Assembly (NCBI GenBank): GCA_018667995.1
Contig: JABIQT010000234.1
Coordinates: 1-15,123 of the forward strand
Length of the DNA stretch: 15,123 nucleotides
Origin: Candidatus Latescibacterota bacterium
GTDB lineage: Bacteria > JAAXHH01 > JABIQT01
Reading direction: 5' to 3'
Shown here: in pieces, positions 1 through 7,558 of the stretch
Layout: every line of letters starts with the position of its first letter
Position numbering within the stretch: the first letter of the stretch is position 1
Notes under the pieces: generated by a model
Seen by the model: the letters and a program-made list of their open reading frames with translations, nothing else
Databases searched by the model: none
What the model was told of the DNA's origin: nothing
Made by a program: the position numbers and the translations under genes

Positions 1-2367
1 CCGCGGATAACAGCTCAGAATGCGGCGAACGAGTTGATTGGATCACTCCCGGCTATTGTTTGCCTGAGCTATGGCGTGCACGGCAATGAGATCTCATCGC
101 CGGATGCGGCGCTTCTAACGGCATATCATCTTCTTGCCGCCACGGAGGATCCAGTTGTCGGTAAGATAATGAAAAATACAATTGTAATGATCGATCCTAC
201 GCAAAATCCTGACGGTCGTGACCGATTCGTTCACAATTTTGAAATCGCCGAAGGTCTTCTACCCGATGCGAATCCTCTGGCGGCCGAGCACAATGAGCCT
301 TGGCCAGGTGGACGGACAAACCACTATTATTTTGATCTGAATCGCGACTGGCTCGCGCTAACCCAACCCGAAACACGCGGCCGAGTTAGGGTGCTGCAAG
401 AATACTATCCACTGGTCTTCGTGGATCTCCATGAAATGGGTTCTAATTCAAGCTACTATTTCGCACCAGAGGCGGTACCGTACAATCCACACCTGGCCGA
501 AGACCAGCGTGCAAGCCTGGAGCTCTTTGGTCGGAACAATGCCAAGTGGTTCGATGAGTACGGTTTCTCATACTTTACGAGAGAGGTGTTCGACGCCTTC
601 TACCCCGGATACGGCGCGAGTTGGCCCTCATACTATGGTAGCGTGGCAATGACCTATGAACAGGCTTCTGCGCGCGGACTCGTTGTTAATCGGACCGATG
701 GTACCACGATGCATTTTCGCGATAGCGTCCGCCATCACTTCGTAGCATCCATTTCAACAGCCGAAACCGCGGCTGACAACCGAAGCAAGTTGCTGACCGA
801 TTTCTACAACTATAGGAAGAGCGCCATACGCGAAGGACAGACGGAGTCGATCAAAGCCTACATTCTACCCAGGACAGGTAATGTCTCGGCAGTCGATAAA
901 CTGGCGGCCATCTTACATTTGCAGGGAGTAGAGGTGCAACAGGCGCGTGCTGGTTTCCGTGCCGCTGGCCAACAGTTCGAGACGGGATCCTATCTGGTCA
1001 CGCTGGCTCAACCGTCCAAACGGCTAATTCGGACGTTGCTGGACCAGGATGTGCCCATGGACGACGCCTTTCTAAAGGAGCAAGAACGACGCCGGAGTAT
1101 CAATCTTGGTGATCAGATCTATGATGTCACAGCATGGTCTCTCCCGCTTATGTGGAACATCGCGAGCATTCCTTCGAGTGAAGTTCCCAGGGGTGATTTC
1201 GCCACGGTGAGACCTCCGATAATCCCACAAGGGAGCGTGACCGGCGGCAATGCGACCGTCGCATACCTGGTCCCATGGGGCACGCAATCAGCAGGACGGC
1301 TGTTGGCAGCTACGCTCCACGCCGGAATTCGAGTGCACAGCACGGACAAACAGTTCACCCAGAATGGCCGCATTTATCCATCCGGGACACTCATTTACAA
1401 AGTCAAAGAAAACAGTGTCAGCATGCACGCGCGCTTGGCCAGTCTTGCGGCTAATACCGGTGCAGAAGTACATGCTACAAATACGGGGTGGGTGGATGAC
1501 GGTCCCAATTTCGGGAGTGGTAACGTCGTACATATGCGCCGTCCAAAGGTGGCCATAGCGTGGGATCGACCAACAAGTTCTAATAGTGCTGGCGCCACAA
1601 GATTCGTTCTGGAGAGACAGTTTGGATACCCCGTCACACCGATTCGGACACGACAGCTTGGCAGCGCTGACCTCAGCGGATATCACGTCGTCATTCTGCC
1701 AGGCGGTGGTTTTTCCGGTGGTGGATACGCGTCAGTTCTCGGCGAAAGTGGCGTCAAGAATCTCAAAGAGTGGGTCCAGCGTGGGGGCACCCTTATAGGA
1801 ATAAGCACGTCAACAGTCGCCTTCCTGGCTGCAGAAAAGACCGGACTTCTGGATGTGTCCCGAGAGAATGCGGCGATAGACGAGGACGACAAGAAAGATG
1901 AAGAGGAACCGACAGACGGACGCATTGATGGAAGTCTTCTCAAGAATGAGGCCGACTATCAGAAGGCCATACGCGCGGCCACCGAATCACCAGATGCGGT
2001 CGCAGGTGTGCTGGCGCAGGCTAGGTTGGACCCCGATCATTGGTTGGCGGCAGGAATCGATAAGACGGTAAACGCCCTGGTATCCGGAAGTACCATTTTC
2101 AGTCCCGTCACCATCGATAAAGGACGCAATCCCGCTGTTTATGCGGCACCAGAAGAGCTGTTGCAGAGCGGATATATGTGGGAGGAGAGCAGACTACAAC
2201 TCGCGCACAAACCGCTGGTCATCATCCAGTCTCATGGCAGAGGCAATACCATCGGCTTCACAGCCGATCCCAACTATCGCGCATATATGGATGGTCTCAA
2301 CATCCTCTTCATAAATGCTGTTTTCCGCGGCGCTGCCCATGCAAATCCGCAGGTCACGGGTGAATAG
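1..2367 (+). CDS. M14-family zinc carboxypeptidase-like protein with C-terminal GATase-like domain (5' partial)
   Basis: Probable metallocarboxypeptidase, normally exported in this family. The frame stays open to the first base, so the true start and any signal peptide lie upstream; the TTG at 34 is only the first start-like codon in view. The M14 zinc site is visible: HGNE (His codon 79-81, Glu 88-90) and the third zinc ligand in DLHEMG (His codon 430-432). Between them are NPDGR and DLNRDW, which resemble the family's substrate-binding Asn-Arg region. YEQAS (Glu codon 658-660) fits the catalytic glutamate. From about base 1545 to 1845 there is a class I glutamine-amidotransferase-like fold (ILPGGG, then GGTLIGIS) with no nucleophile cysteine, so that part is probably structural or ligand-binding. 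An acidic Asp/Glu/Lys patch lies near 1878-1920. It is followed 11 bp later by the glycosidase-like gene, suggesting one operon. The family call is firm; the substrate is unknown. Confidence 0.88.
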   Translation, partial: PRITAQNAANELIGSLPAIVCLSYGVHGNEISSPDAALLTAYHLLAATEDPVVGKIMKNTIVMIDPTQNPDGRDRFVHNFEIAEGLLPDANPLAAEHNEPWPGGRTNHYYFDLNRDWLALTQPETRGRVRVLQEYYPLVFVDLHEMGSNSSYYFAPEAVPYNPHLAEDQRASLELFGRNNAKWFDEYGFSYFTREVFDAFYPGYGASWPSYYGSVAMTYEQASARGLVVNRTDGTTMHFRDSVRHHFVASISTAETAADNRSKLLTDFYNYRKSAIREGQTESIKAYILPRTGNVSAVDKLAAILHLQGVEVQQARAGFRAAGQQFETGSYLVTLAQPSKRLIRTLLDQDVPMDDAFLKEQERRRSINLGDQIYDVTAWSLPLMWNIASIPSSEVPRGDFATVRPPIIPQGSVTGGNATVAYLVPWGTQSAGRLLAATLHAGIRVHSTDKQFTQNGRIYPSGTLIYKVKENSVSMHARLASLAANTGAEVHATNTGWVDDGPNFGSGNVVHMRRPKVAIAWDRPTSSNSAGATRFVLERQFGYPVTPIRTRQLGSADLSGYHVVILPGGGFSGGGYASVLGESGVKNLKEWVQRGGTLIGISTSTVAFLAAEKTGLLDVSRENAAIDEDDKKDEEEPTDGRIDGSLLKNEADYQKAIRAATESPDAVAGVLAQARLDPDHWLAAGIDKTVNALVSGSTIFSPVTIDKGRNPAVYAAPEELLQSGYMWEESRLQLAHKPLVIIQSHGRGNTIGFTADPNYRAYMDGLNILFINAVFRGAAHANPQVTGE

Positions 2368-2378
2368 GATATCATTCT

Positions 2379-3941
2379 ATGCCTAAACTTGAGAATGTTA
2401 ACACGACGGACGTCCCGTCGGCGATAGCTCTCGGATGTCGGACTATGAGCAGTGTGTTCAATACTGATGATGGGAACGTTCCATTTTTCAGTTCCACAGT
2501 GTTACCCGAGGCCGAGCTGCGTTTCAGCCCCGCCCATTCCGAAGCGCATGTCCCGGGACGACATCTCAATGCCTTACTGAACGCCGAAGACTGTACCGGA
2601 ATCGTACTGGATGAGGACGTCATCGAGAAGCACGCGAAAGCGGCATTTCTGGCATATCGCGGTCCCGTGGCACTTCCCCTTAATCGTCAATACATTCACG
2701 GTCCGGTGTGTAATTTCATTCCACATAACATACGTGAAGGATTCCACGCACTCTACGCGCTTGTGGCACACAGGCAAATGCCAGCGGCCGCAAGACTTGC
2801 AGAAAGATCAATCGAAGACATCTTCAAATACTGGGATGCAGAGAGAGGATGGAATCGGTCAATCTTGGAGGATGATCACGGATTGACCGTGTCCGATTCG
2901 ACTTTCATTATCGGCTTGGCCCGGTCCATTGGGCCGCTCGTGAAATACTATCGAGCCACCCAATTCGATCCGGCATTGGAGCTCGCTCTGATACTCAAAG
3001 AGAAGGCGGTTGGCGCGTTCTTCCGGGAAGACGGAGCATATGATCGTGAGATATTCGGGACACACACCCATTCAACTACATGCGTCATGTCGTCCTTGGC
3101 TCAATTGGCTGACGTGACCGACGATATGGCTCTGCTGGGAACAGTGAGAGCTTTCTACGACAATGGTTTGTGGGAGATCAGGGATGAGCTGGGCTGGGTA
3201 ATAGAAGCAAGTGGCGAGGATGCGTCTCCCGACAGAGGCGAAGTCAACAATACGGGGGACATTGTTGAAACAGCGCTCATTCTGGCGAAACACGGTTTCA
3301 CGGATTACTATCAGGACGTCGAGCGAATCGTTCGGTGTCATATTCTACCATCACAGTTACGCGACATATCCTTCATCTCAGATTCGCCAAATCCCGATGG
3401 GGAAGACGGAAAGCGGAATGTAGCCGATCGACACCTGGGCGCATTTGGATTTCCAGCACCTTATGGCCATGTCCCGATTGAGAATGATCACATCAGCTTC
3501 AATATGGACATTGTGGGCGGAGCGATTGGTTCGCTCTGCGAGGTGCATCGTAATATGGTGACCTCCGGAAATTCCGGCCACCGCGTGAATCTCTTGTTCG
3601 ACCATGAGACGCCGCAGGTATCGGTCTCATCCCCATATACGCACGATTGTCTTTCGATCCGTGTTAAGGACCCCGGAGCACTCTGGGTCCGGATACCCCA
3701 ATGGATTGATTCGAAGGACGTCGTACTATCTGGCCATAGCGGCCGATCTGTGTTCAGCAACGGGTATCTAATGCTTCCAGACCCACCGTTGAACCGACCG
3801 ATCGACTTCGGGTTCCCGCTTGCAGAAGATAAGCTGATACTTCGGCACCGGACTAGGGATATCAATGTGGAAATGGCGGGTGACTCCGTGACTGGCATGA
3901 GCAATTTTGGTGCAAAACTGACCTTTTTCGACTCCCTATAG
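2379..3941 (+). CDS. six-hairpin glycosidase-like protein, GH127/DUF1680-like
   Basis: A 520-residue protein probably built on an (alpha/alpha)6 barrel, as in GH127 beta-L-arabinofuranosidases and related families. Signs are the Trp- and Tyr-rich helical repeats over residues 110-390, an HTHSTT segment (229-234) followed by a helix ending in ADVTDD, and EVNNTGDIVE (288-297). The last occupies the place where GH127 enzymes carry a Glu-Thr-Cys-Gly motif. The C-terminal beta region has LWVRIPQW (435-442), close to the RIPxW motif of GH127-type beta domains. The Cys cluster that binds zinc and supplies the nucleophile in characterised GH127 enzymes is not evident, so catalysis may differ or be lost. 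No signal peptide is visible, suggesting cytoplasmic action. An AGGA lies 9 nt before the ATG. It sits 11 bp after the peptidase gene and 18 bp before the Ldh gene. The fold is inferred by motif resemblance only; the substrate is unknown. Confidence 0.6.
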   Translation: MPKLENVNTTDVPSAIALGCRTMSSVFNTDDGNVPFFSSTVLPEAELRFSPAHSEAHVPGRHLNALLNAEDCTGIVLDEDVIEKHAKAAFLAYRGPVALPLNRQYIHGPVCNFIPHNIREGFHALYALVAHRQMPAAARLAERSIEDIFKYWDAERGWNRSILEDDHGLTVSDSTFIIGLARSIGPLVKYYRATQFDPALELALILKEKAVGAFFREDGAYDREIFGTHTHSTTCVMSSLAQLADVTDDMALLGTVRAFYDNGLWEIRDELGWVIEASGEDASPDRGEVNNTGDIVETALILAKHGFTDYYQDVERIVRCHILPSQLRDISFISDSPNPDGEDGKRNVADRHLGAFGFPAPYGHVPIENDHISFNMDIVGGAIGSLCEVHRNMVTSGNSGHRVNLLFDHETPQVSVSSPYTHDCLSIRVKDPGALWVRIPQWIDSKDVVLSGHSGRSVFSNGYLMLPDPPLNRPIDFGFPLAEDKLILRHRTRDINVEMAGDSVTGMSNFGAKLTFFDSL

Positions 3942-3959
3942 GAGAGAACCGGCACAACT

Positions 3960-4970
3960 ATGAATCTGCCTATGCGCAATACCCCGCCCGACCACGGTAT
4001 ACGTGTTCCGATTGAGGAACTGGAAAAACTTGTGGGGGCGTTATTTGTGGCTGCTGGAATGCCGGCCGCTGACGCCTCGTTGATGGGACGTATTCTCAGC
4101 CGAACTGATGCACGCTGTGTATATAGTCATGGCACGAGACAGGCTGCTGGTTATATCAAAGAAATTATCGAGGGACGCGTCAACCCGACACCTGAGATCT
4201 CTGTCGTAAACCAGACTACTACCACGGCAGTGCTCGACGGAGATGGCGGAATGGGATATCTTCCCTGCCACCGAGGCGCGGAGATGGCCGTGGCCATGGC
4301 ACTGGAACATGGCGTAGGAGTTTCAACCACCCGAAACCACTTTCACTTCGGCGCTGCGGGAACGTACTCGAGACTGGCCATGGTTAACAACTGTATCGGA
4401 TTGGCCGTGTCATCCCACAGATACGAGATGGATCCTGACAACAATATCCTCGGTGCGAGTGGAGGCTCTCCTATGAGTTTTGCTGTGCCGGCCGGGTCTC
4501 AACCGCCGCTCGCCCTGGACATGAGCTCTCACGTCATTCCTTCCGGAGCTCAGGAGGAACTTTTTGATCGTTTCTCCGCGGCGTTCACTAAATCATTGGG
4601 GCTCGGGGCTGCTTTCCAGGTGCTTGGAGGAATTCTGCCCGGAATATGGAAACCGGAATTCCAACCACCTACCTCACAATGGACTTCGAACCAGGGCGCG
4701 TTCATTGCGGCCTTCAATGTCGCGAGCTTTCAGTCTCTCGACACATTCAAATCTGATATGGATGATTATATAGCGAAGGCCAGGGCCATGAGACCTCTGC
4801 CAGGCATGACATCGGCAGAACTACCTGGAGGGATGGAGTGGCAGTGGGAGCAGGACAGTATGACGAGTGGAATACCTATCGACGATGATCACCGGGAGGT
4901 CTTGGAAACAATAGCTAGCGATCTTGGCGTTGCCACGCCATTTCGAGCGTACGATTCCACGAGATTCTAA
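3960..4970 (+). CDS. Ldh_2-family (malate/L-lactate dehydrogenase-like) NAD(P)-dependent oxidoreductase, copy 1
   Basis: Predicted soluble NAD(P)-dependent dehydrogenase or reductase acting on a 2-hydroxy/2-keto acid, the usual chemistry of this family (malate, ureidoglycolate, sulfolactate and diketogulonate enzymes). It has the hallmark SHGTR (catalytic His57), DGDGGMGY (93-100), and NHFHFGAAGTY (126-136), where His129 matches the family's NSNHFG histidine. The C-terminal PGG...GIPI block is also typical. The usual GTNP segment is replaced by GGSPM, and the GxKGxGL region reads SNQGAF. This marks a divergent subfamily, so substrate transfer from characterised enzymes is unsafe. It is the last gene of the plus-strand run, 18 bp after the glycosidase-like gene. 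GGAGAG lies about 13 nt before the ATG, a rather long spacing. It is a clear homologue of the minus-strand gene at 5827-6792. Confidence 0.85.
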   Translation: MNLPMRNTPPDHGIRVPIEELEKLVGALFVAAGMPAADASLMGRILSRTDARCVYSHGTRQAAGYIKEIIEGRVNPTPEISVVNQTTTTAVLDGDGGMGYLPCHRGAEMAVAMALEHGVGVSTTRNHFHFGAAGTYSRLAMVNNCIGLAVSSHRYEMDPDNNILGASGGSPMSFAVPAGSQPPLALDMSSHVIPSGAQEELFDRFSAAFTKSLGLGAAFQVLGGILPGIWKPEFQPPTSQWTSNQGAFIAAFNVASFQSLDTFKSDMDDYIAKARAMRPLPGMTSAELPGGMEWQWEQDSMTSGIPIDDDHREVLETIASDLGVATPFRAYDSTRF

Positions 4971-4994
4971 CACATGCAGCGAGATATGAAATCA
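4971..4994. other. convergent junction between the two arms
   Basis: Only 24 bp separate the stop codons of the plus-strand Ldh gene and the minus-strand PhyH gene. I see no GC-rich hairpin with a T-run here, so termination for either arm is either Rho-dependent or lies inside the opposing gene. Confidence 0.7.
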
Positions 4995-5783
4995 CTATCC
5001 CTGTTCAACTGAGGCATACGCTGGAAAGACCTGAGGAAAACCTAAACCGTCTGACCTGCGTTTGGTGGCAGAATCGATATAGCAGACACTGAACGCACGA
5101 CGCGGTGCGTCCGTGTGATTTGTCTCAGACTTATGAAGTGTCCAGTTGTGCAGAAGTACGACTTCACCCGGTTCCATTTCCAGGTAGATCCTCTTACTCT
5201 CAGGCGCGTATCGTTGGATTTCCTCAGGAGAGAGGAGATCCCCCTGTTGCGGGATTATGTCCTTATGCGTACCTGGTATAATCTGAAGGCAACCGTTCTC
5301 AATCCGCGTCCGATCCAGGGCGGTCCAAATGGTGATCTTCGGGGGAATTGTAATGCCCCATCCACCAGCCCCATCCTGATGCCAATCAATAGTGATCCCC
5401 TGCTCCGCCGGCTTATTGAAAAACATAGAGCGAAAAACGGCTATCCGATCGCCGATGATCTTCCTCGTTATATCACAAAACAGGGGATTCTGAATGTAGG
5501 ACCGAAACAGAGGGTCCTGCTCCAGATCCTGAATCTTCCGGTACTTCAGGGACGGCTCTTTGAACTGCTTCGACTGAACTGCAAGCGCAGGCTTTCCTGC
5601 GGACGGGCATAGTTGCATCAACATTTTTTCGTAGGCGATCTTGCCCAGCATTATATCGTCGATTCGCTGGCACAGATCTCCGATATCTCCGTCCGGCACG
5701 ACCTGTCCAAGACGGACGAACCCGTCAGAGTTGAACGTCTCGAGTTCTTCGATTGTGAAATCCGGTTGATGCAAGGTCGACAT
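4995..5783 (-). CDS. phytanoyl-CoA dioxygenase (PhyH)-family Fe(II)/2-oxoglutarate oxygenase, copy 1
   Basis: Predicted non-haem iron, 2-oxoglutarate-dependent hydroxylase of 262 residues, cytoplasmic. Visible features: an N-terminal helix and NSDGFVRLG (18-26); the iron-binding HxD in DWHQDG (His135, Asp137); the PGTHK turn (170-174); the distal iron His217 in LHKSE; and Arg228/Arg229, placed to bind the 2-oxoglutarate carboxylate. Members hydroxylate very varied small molecules (phytanoyl-CoA, ectoine, aminophosphonates), so the substrate is open. The frame extends upstream to 5882, but that start would overlap the preceding gene by 56 bp and adds 33 residues with no family match. The ATG at 5783 has a strong ribosome-binding site and starts just before the conserved part. 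It is the last gene of the minus-strand cluster, 43 bp after the Ldh gene. Confidence 0.87.
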   Translation of the reverse strand: MSTLHQPDFTIEELETFNSDGFVRLGQVVPDGDIGDLCQRIDDIMLGKIAYEKMLMQLCPSAGKPALAVQSKQFKEPSLKYRKIQDLEQDPLFRSYIQNPLFCDITRKIIGDRIAVFRSMFFNKPAEQGITIDWHQDGAGGWGITIPPKITIWTALDRTRIENGCLQIIPGTHKDIIPQQGDLLSPEEIQRYAPESKRIYLEMEPGEVVLLHNWTLHKSETNHTDAPRRAFSVCYIDSATKRRSDGLGFPQVFPAYASVEQG

Positions 5784-5787
5784 CGGG

Positions 5788-5794
5788 CCTCTCC
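5788..5794 (-). promoter_or_regulatory. ribosome-binding site deciding the PhyH copy 1 start
   Basis: GGAGAGG on the minus strand ends 4 nt before the ATG at 5783 (7 nt from its GGAG core). It supports this start over the longer open frame. Confidence 0.7.
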
Positions 5795-5826
5795 ATCTGC
5801 ATGCTTCGAGGTGTATCCGCCACTTA

Positions 5827-6792
5827 TCAATCCCAGGGCAGCGAGACATCCATTTCCTTGCCTGCCTTTTCAAGAACAGCAAGATGTTGTTCGCCTATGG
5901 GAATTCCTTCTTCACGCCAGCTTAGCGTACGTTCGTGCTCCAAACCACCAGGCGTCTCAGTATGCTCGTGACCCGGCGGCGGTTTCATCTTGCGCAGACT
6001 AGTGATGAAGTCGTCCATCTGCCTCCTGAACACCTCCATATCGGTCAACCGGGCAATATCAACCACCAGAAAAAAAGCGCCCTGGTTGACTCCCTTCCAG
6101 GCTCCGACCCCGGTCTCCTCACGCGTAACCATTCCGGAAAGGATCCCGCCCAGCGCATTGCTCATCAATCCTAAGCCAAGCATTTTGAAATAGGTAGCTG
6201 GGATCTCGTTGAAGAATTCATCGGCCCGATTTCCCCCTGTTGCCATGTCAATAATCAGAGGCGGTTGATCGCCCGCCGGGGCCCCCATGCATATGGGCGA
6301 AGCTCCGCTGGCCTTGAGAATTGACTGCTCAGGACTGAATTCACGGTGGTGGGAGGACATGGCCAACCCAAAGCAGCCCGCCTCGATAGCCTTCCTTGTA
6401 TAGTGGCCGGCAGATCCGAAATGCCCGTGATTACTTGTGATACCTACAGCCATTCCCGTCTTCTTCGCCTTCTGCACACACATCCGAATGGCCATAAATG
6501 ACGCGAAATATCCCAAACCACCGTCTCCGTCCACGTTGATGGAATTGTCCGTCTCACCGATGACTTTAGGATCAGGCGCCGGATTTAGATTACGGTCGAT
6601 CAGAAGGGGAAGATACCCCTCAATTAACCGAGTTCCATGGCTGAACACACCCCTCAAATCGCCATCTACCAAGGCGTCAGACAACAGTGTCGCATCCATT
6701 TCTGACATACCGGCTTTACGAAATATCGACACCGCGAAATTCTGCAGATGATCTGGCATGATACGTTCAAAAGACGTAGGCACAATGTTCAT
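5827..6792 (-). CDS. Ldh_2-family (malate/L-lactate dehydrogenase-like) NAD(P)-dependent oxidoreductase, copy 2
   Basis: Second member of the divergent Ldh_2 subfamily in this window (321 residues), predicted to interconvert a 2-hydroxy and a 2-keto acid with a nicotinamide cofactor. Landmarks are GVFSHGTR (catalytic His52), DGDGGLGY (88-95), SNHGHFGSAGHY (120-131, His124), GASPICMGAPAG, and a C-terminal PGG...EEGIPIG block. Like copy 1 it has NQGAF where the family normally shows GxKGxGL, so both copies share the same departure. Its ATG overlaps the stop of the upstream PhyH gene as ATGA, which implies translational coupling; GAGG lies 7 nt before the ATG, inside that gene. Being coupled to one PhyH gene and followed by another suggests its substrate is the product, or a related form, of those oxygenases (inference). 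Confidence 0.88.
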   Translation of the reverse strand: MNIVPTSFERIMPDHLQNFAVSIFRKAGMSEMDATLLSDALVDGDLRGVFSHGTRLIEGYLPLLIDRNLNPAPDPKVIGETDNSINVDGDGGLGYFASFMAIRMCVQKAKKTGMAVGITSNHGHFGSAGHYTRKAIEAGCFGLAMSSHHREFSPEQSILKASGASPICMGAPAGDQPPLIIDMATGGNRADEFFNEIPATYFKMLGLGLMSNALGGILSGMVTREETGVGAWKGVNQGAFFLVVDIARLTDMEVFRRQMDDFITSLRKMKPPPGHEHTETPGGLEHERTLSWREEGIPIGEQHLAVLEKAGKEMDVSLPWD

Positions 6793-7550
6793 TGTCCATC
6801 CTCGACAGGCGGGTTCCCGACATCATTGAACATCATGGTATCTCTTCCCTTGAGCATGATTACCTTATGCCCCTCAAAGAGGGCTTCATGATCTACTTTG
6901 ACGATGGGAATAGTAACGCGCACGGCCAGCCCCATTCGCCGGTGGTTCGAAGTGTTCGGGGCTGAATAATGTACGAGTCTCTCATTGAAGAGGAAGAATT
7001 CACCAGGCTTCAATTCCATACTGACCGCCTCACTGGTGTCGACGTATGCGGGATCGGCCATCTCTTCAAATCCCATGTCATCGGTAGCTTTAACGTGGGG
7101 AACTACTTTCCTATGTGATCCGGGCAGCAACTGAATGCAGGAATTCTCCACGCGGGCCTCATCGATAGCAATCCACGCCGTGATATTTACGGGTGGCTCG
7201 ATGGGCCAGTAGTTTCGGTCCTGGTGCCATGGAATAGCCTTGTCACCGGGGTTCTTTACGAAGAAATTGGACCTCCAGAGTACCAGGTCAGGGCCATACA
7301 GACAAGCCATCCGTTCGACAACTTCCGGATGCGCGCACAAATCGAAGACCACCGGCACATCGAGATGCCGTGACTGCTCACGCCAGGCGAACGTGGAATC
7401 CGTTGATAACGCTTTTTCAATAGAGCTTCTGCGCCCTGCCATTTGTTGCGGAGTACACAGCGTAAATGGCCCCAGATATCCGTCTACGTGGAATCGGTTC
7501 ACCTCATCCCGAGAAAGAGAAATCGACGAACCTGCTGCATCGGGTGTCAT
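6789..7550 (-). CDS. phytanoyl-CoA dioxygenase (PhyH)-family Fe(II)/2-oxoglutarate oxygenase, copy 2
   Basis: Predicted 2-oxoglutarate-dependent hydroxylase of 253 residues. It shows FHVDGYLG near the N-terminus (20-27), the HxD iron motif in PWHQDRNYW (His109, Asp111), PGSHRK (143-148), and the distal His194 in LVHYSAPN. Arg204/Arg205 follow in the position used for 2-oxoglutarate binding. The Asn-rich HYSAPNTSNHRR stretch matches the typical HGSxxNxSxxRR pattern of the family. It diverges clearly from copy 1 outside these motifs, so the pair probably act on different substrates or positions rather than being a recent duplication. AGGGAGA lies a few bases before the ATG. It is 8 bp after the sialidase-like gene and overlaps the next gene by 4 bp. 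The substrate is unknown. Confidence 0.88.
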   Translation of the reverse strand: MTPDAAGSSISLSRDEVNRFHVDGYLGPFTLCTPQQMAGRRSSIEKALSTDSTFAWREQSRHLDVPVVFDLCAHPEVVERMACLYGPDLVLWRSNFFVKNPGDKAIPWHQDRNYWPIEPPVNITAWIAIDEARVENSCIQLLPGSHRKVVPHVKATDDMGFEEMADPAYVDTSEAVSMELKPGEFFLFNERLVHYSAPNTSNHRRMGLAVRVTIPIVKVDHEALFEGHKVIMLKGRDTMMFNDVGNPPVEDGQ

Positions 7551-7558
7551 ATATCTCC

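Noticed and set aside
5115-5612. 165-codon plus-strand open frame inside PhyH copy 1
   Set aside because: It lies antisense to a gene with intact HxD...H...R motifs; composition is arginine- and leucine-rich as expected of a shadow frame.
5783-5882. Longer start for PhyH copy 1 at 5882
   Set aside because: It would overlap the upstream Ldh gene by 56 bp and adds residues with no family resemblance, while the ATG at 5783 has a strong ribosome-binding site.
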